A stretch of 29,694 nt of DNA from contig JAEWCC010000061.1 of assembly GCA_023390815.1 (NCBI GenBank), forward strand, positions 1 to 29,694. The letters run 5' to 3'. The notes under the pieces are model-generated. The model did not search any database. It worked only from the letters and a program-made list of their open reading frames with translations, and was not told the origin of the DNA. This document shows positions 29,480-29,694 of this stretch, piece by piece (position 1 is the stretch's first letter; every line of letters starts with the position of its first letter). Source of the stretch: Bacillota bacterium (lineage in GTDB: Bacteria; Bacillota; Clostridia; Christensenellales; SZUA-584). The position numbers and the translations under genes are program-made.

Positions 29480-29694
29480 ATGAAACAGGGGAGACAGAGC
29501 ACAATACTCGAGATCATCGAGAACCATGACGTGGAGACGCAGGAGCAGCTTTCCGAAATACTCGGGAGCATGGGGTTTGAGGTGACGCAGGCCACGATAT
29601 CGCGCGATATCAAGGAACTCAAACTCGTCAAGGTACAGGGCGAGGGCGGGGCCTATAAATATGCGGTTGCGGGCAAAGGCCAGCTCGGCAAGCT
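29480..29694 (+). CDS. argR: Arginine repressor ArgR, 3' end cut by window
   Basis: The first 71 codons of ArgR (AhrC). The winged helix-turn-helix domain is complete: RQSTILEIIENHDVETQEQL followed by VTQATISRDIKELKLVKVQG (about 35-54), with the TISRDI recognition helix. The arginine-binding C-terminal domain lies outside. ATG 29480 has AGAGGAGG upstream. Coupling to nadK across 15 bases fits the usual tlyA-nadK-argR-recN order, so recN probably follows. Confidence 0.95.
   Translation, partial: MKQGRQSTILEIIENHDVETQEQLSEILGSMGFEVTQATISRDIKELKLVKVQGEGGAYKYAVAGKGQLGK

Noticed and set aside
1..29694. tRNA genes, rRNA, CRISPR arrays, insertion sequences and prophage
   Set aside because: I looked on both strands and saw no cloverleaf, no regularly spaced repeats, and no transposase or phage genes.

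Overview
The window looks like chromosome from a spore-forming, probably anaerobic Bacillota bacterium (class Clostridia or a relative) with fairly GC-rich coding DNA and AT-rich control regions. The evidence is the gene order [ylxY-like]-mlpA-dUTPase-dpaA-dpaB-tepA-ftsK/spoIIIE-rimO-pgsA-recA. That order contains the dipicolinate synthase genes and a PdaA-like cortex deacetylase gene. Shine-Dalgarno (SD) sequences are strong, starts are often TTG or GTG, and promoters are of the sigma-A type. All calls come from reading the sequence. No database search was run.

Region 1 (1-5923) carries a flavodoxin-fold oxidoreductase cut by the window edge, a three-gene operon (DUF5058-type membrane protein, second membrane protein, membrane-anchored M20 peptidase), a DegV fatty-acid-binding protein, and two paralogous four-helix membrane proteins. 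Region 2 (5924-12300) holds an amidohydrolase on the minus strand, a divergent 53-residue Asn/Arg-rich micro-ORF, a sirtuin with no normal start codon, two NodB-type polysaccharide deacetylases, a membrane protein/XRE regulator pair and a quinone-oxidoreductase-like dehydrogenase. Region 3 (12300-16140) is all minus strand. It has a TetR regulator with two tandem tiny membrane proteins behind a promoter flanked by identical palindromes, a methyltransferase with a long leader containing a terminator, and a redox operon (TlpA-like lipoprotein, 48-residue CXXC microprotein of the CD1871A type, NapH-like polyferredoxin).

Region 4 (16300-26433) is the sporulation and DNA-processing block listed above. 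DpaA and DpaB together make dipicolinic acid for the spore, and a consensus-like sigma-K promoter precedes them. FtsK/SpoIIIE pumps DNA. RimO modifies ribosomal protein S12. PgsA makes phosphatidylglycerol phosphate. RecA carries out recombination.

Region 5 (26434-29694) is the most striking part. A roughly 600-base non-coding segment has its own promoter and a 7-bp helix joining its two ends. It is followed by a gene for an OapA-type membrane protein, then tlyA, nadK and argR. Size, structure and neighbours identify it as an OLE RNA (ornate, large, extremophilic RNA) with its protein partner OapA, here placed directly after recA.

Other items worth following up are a hairpin that would mask the tepA ribosome binding site, a nearly leaderless nadK promoter, and a YlxY-like protein that has lost its deacetylase catalytic motifs.
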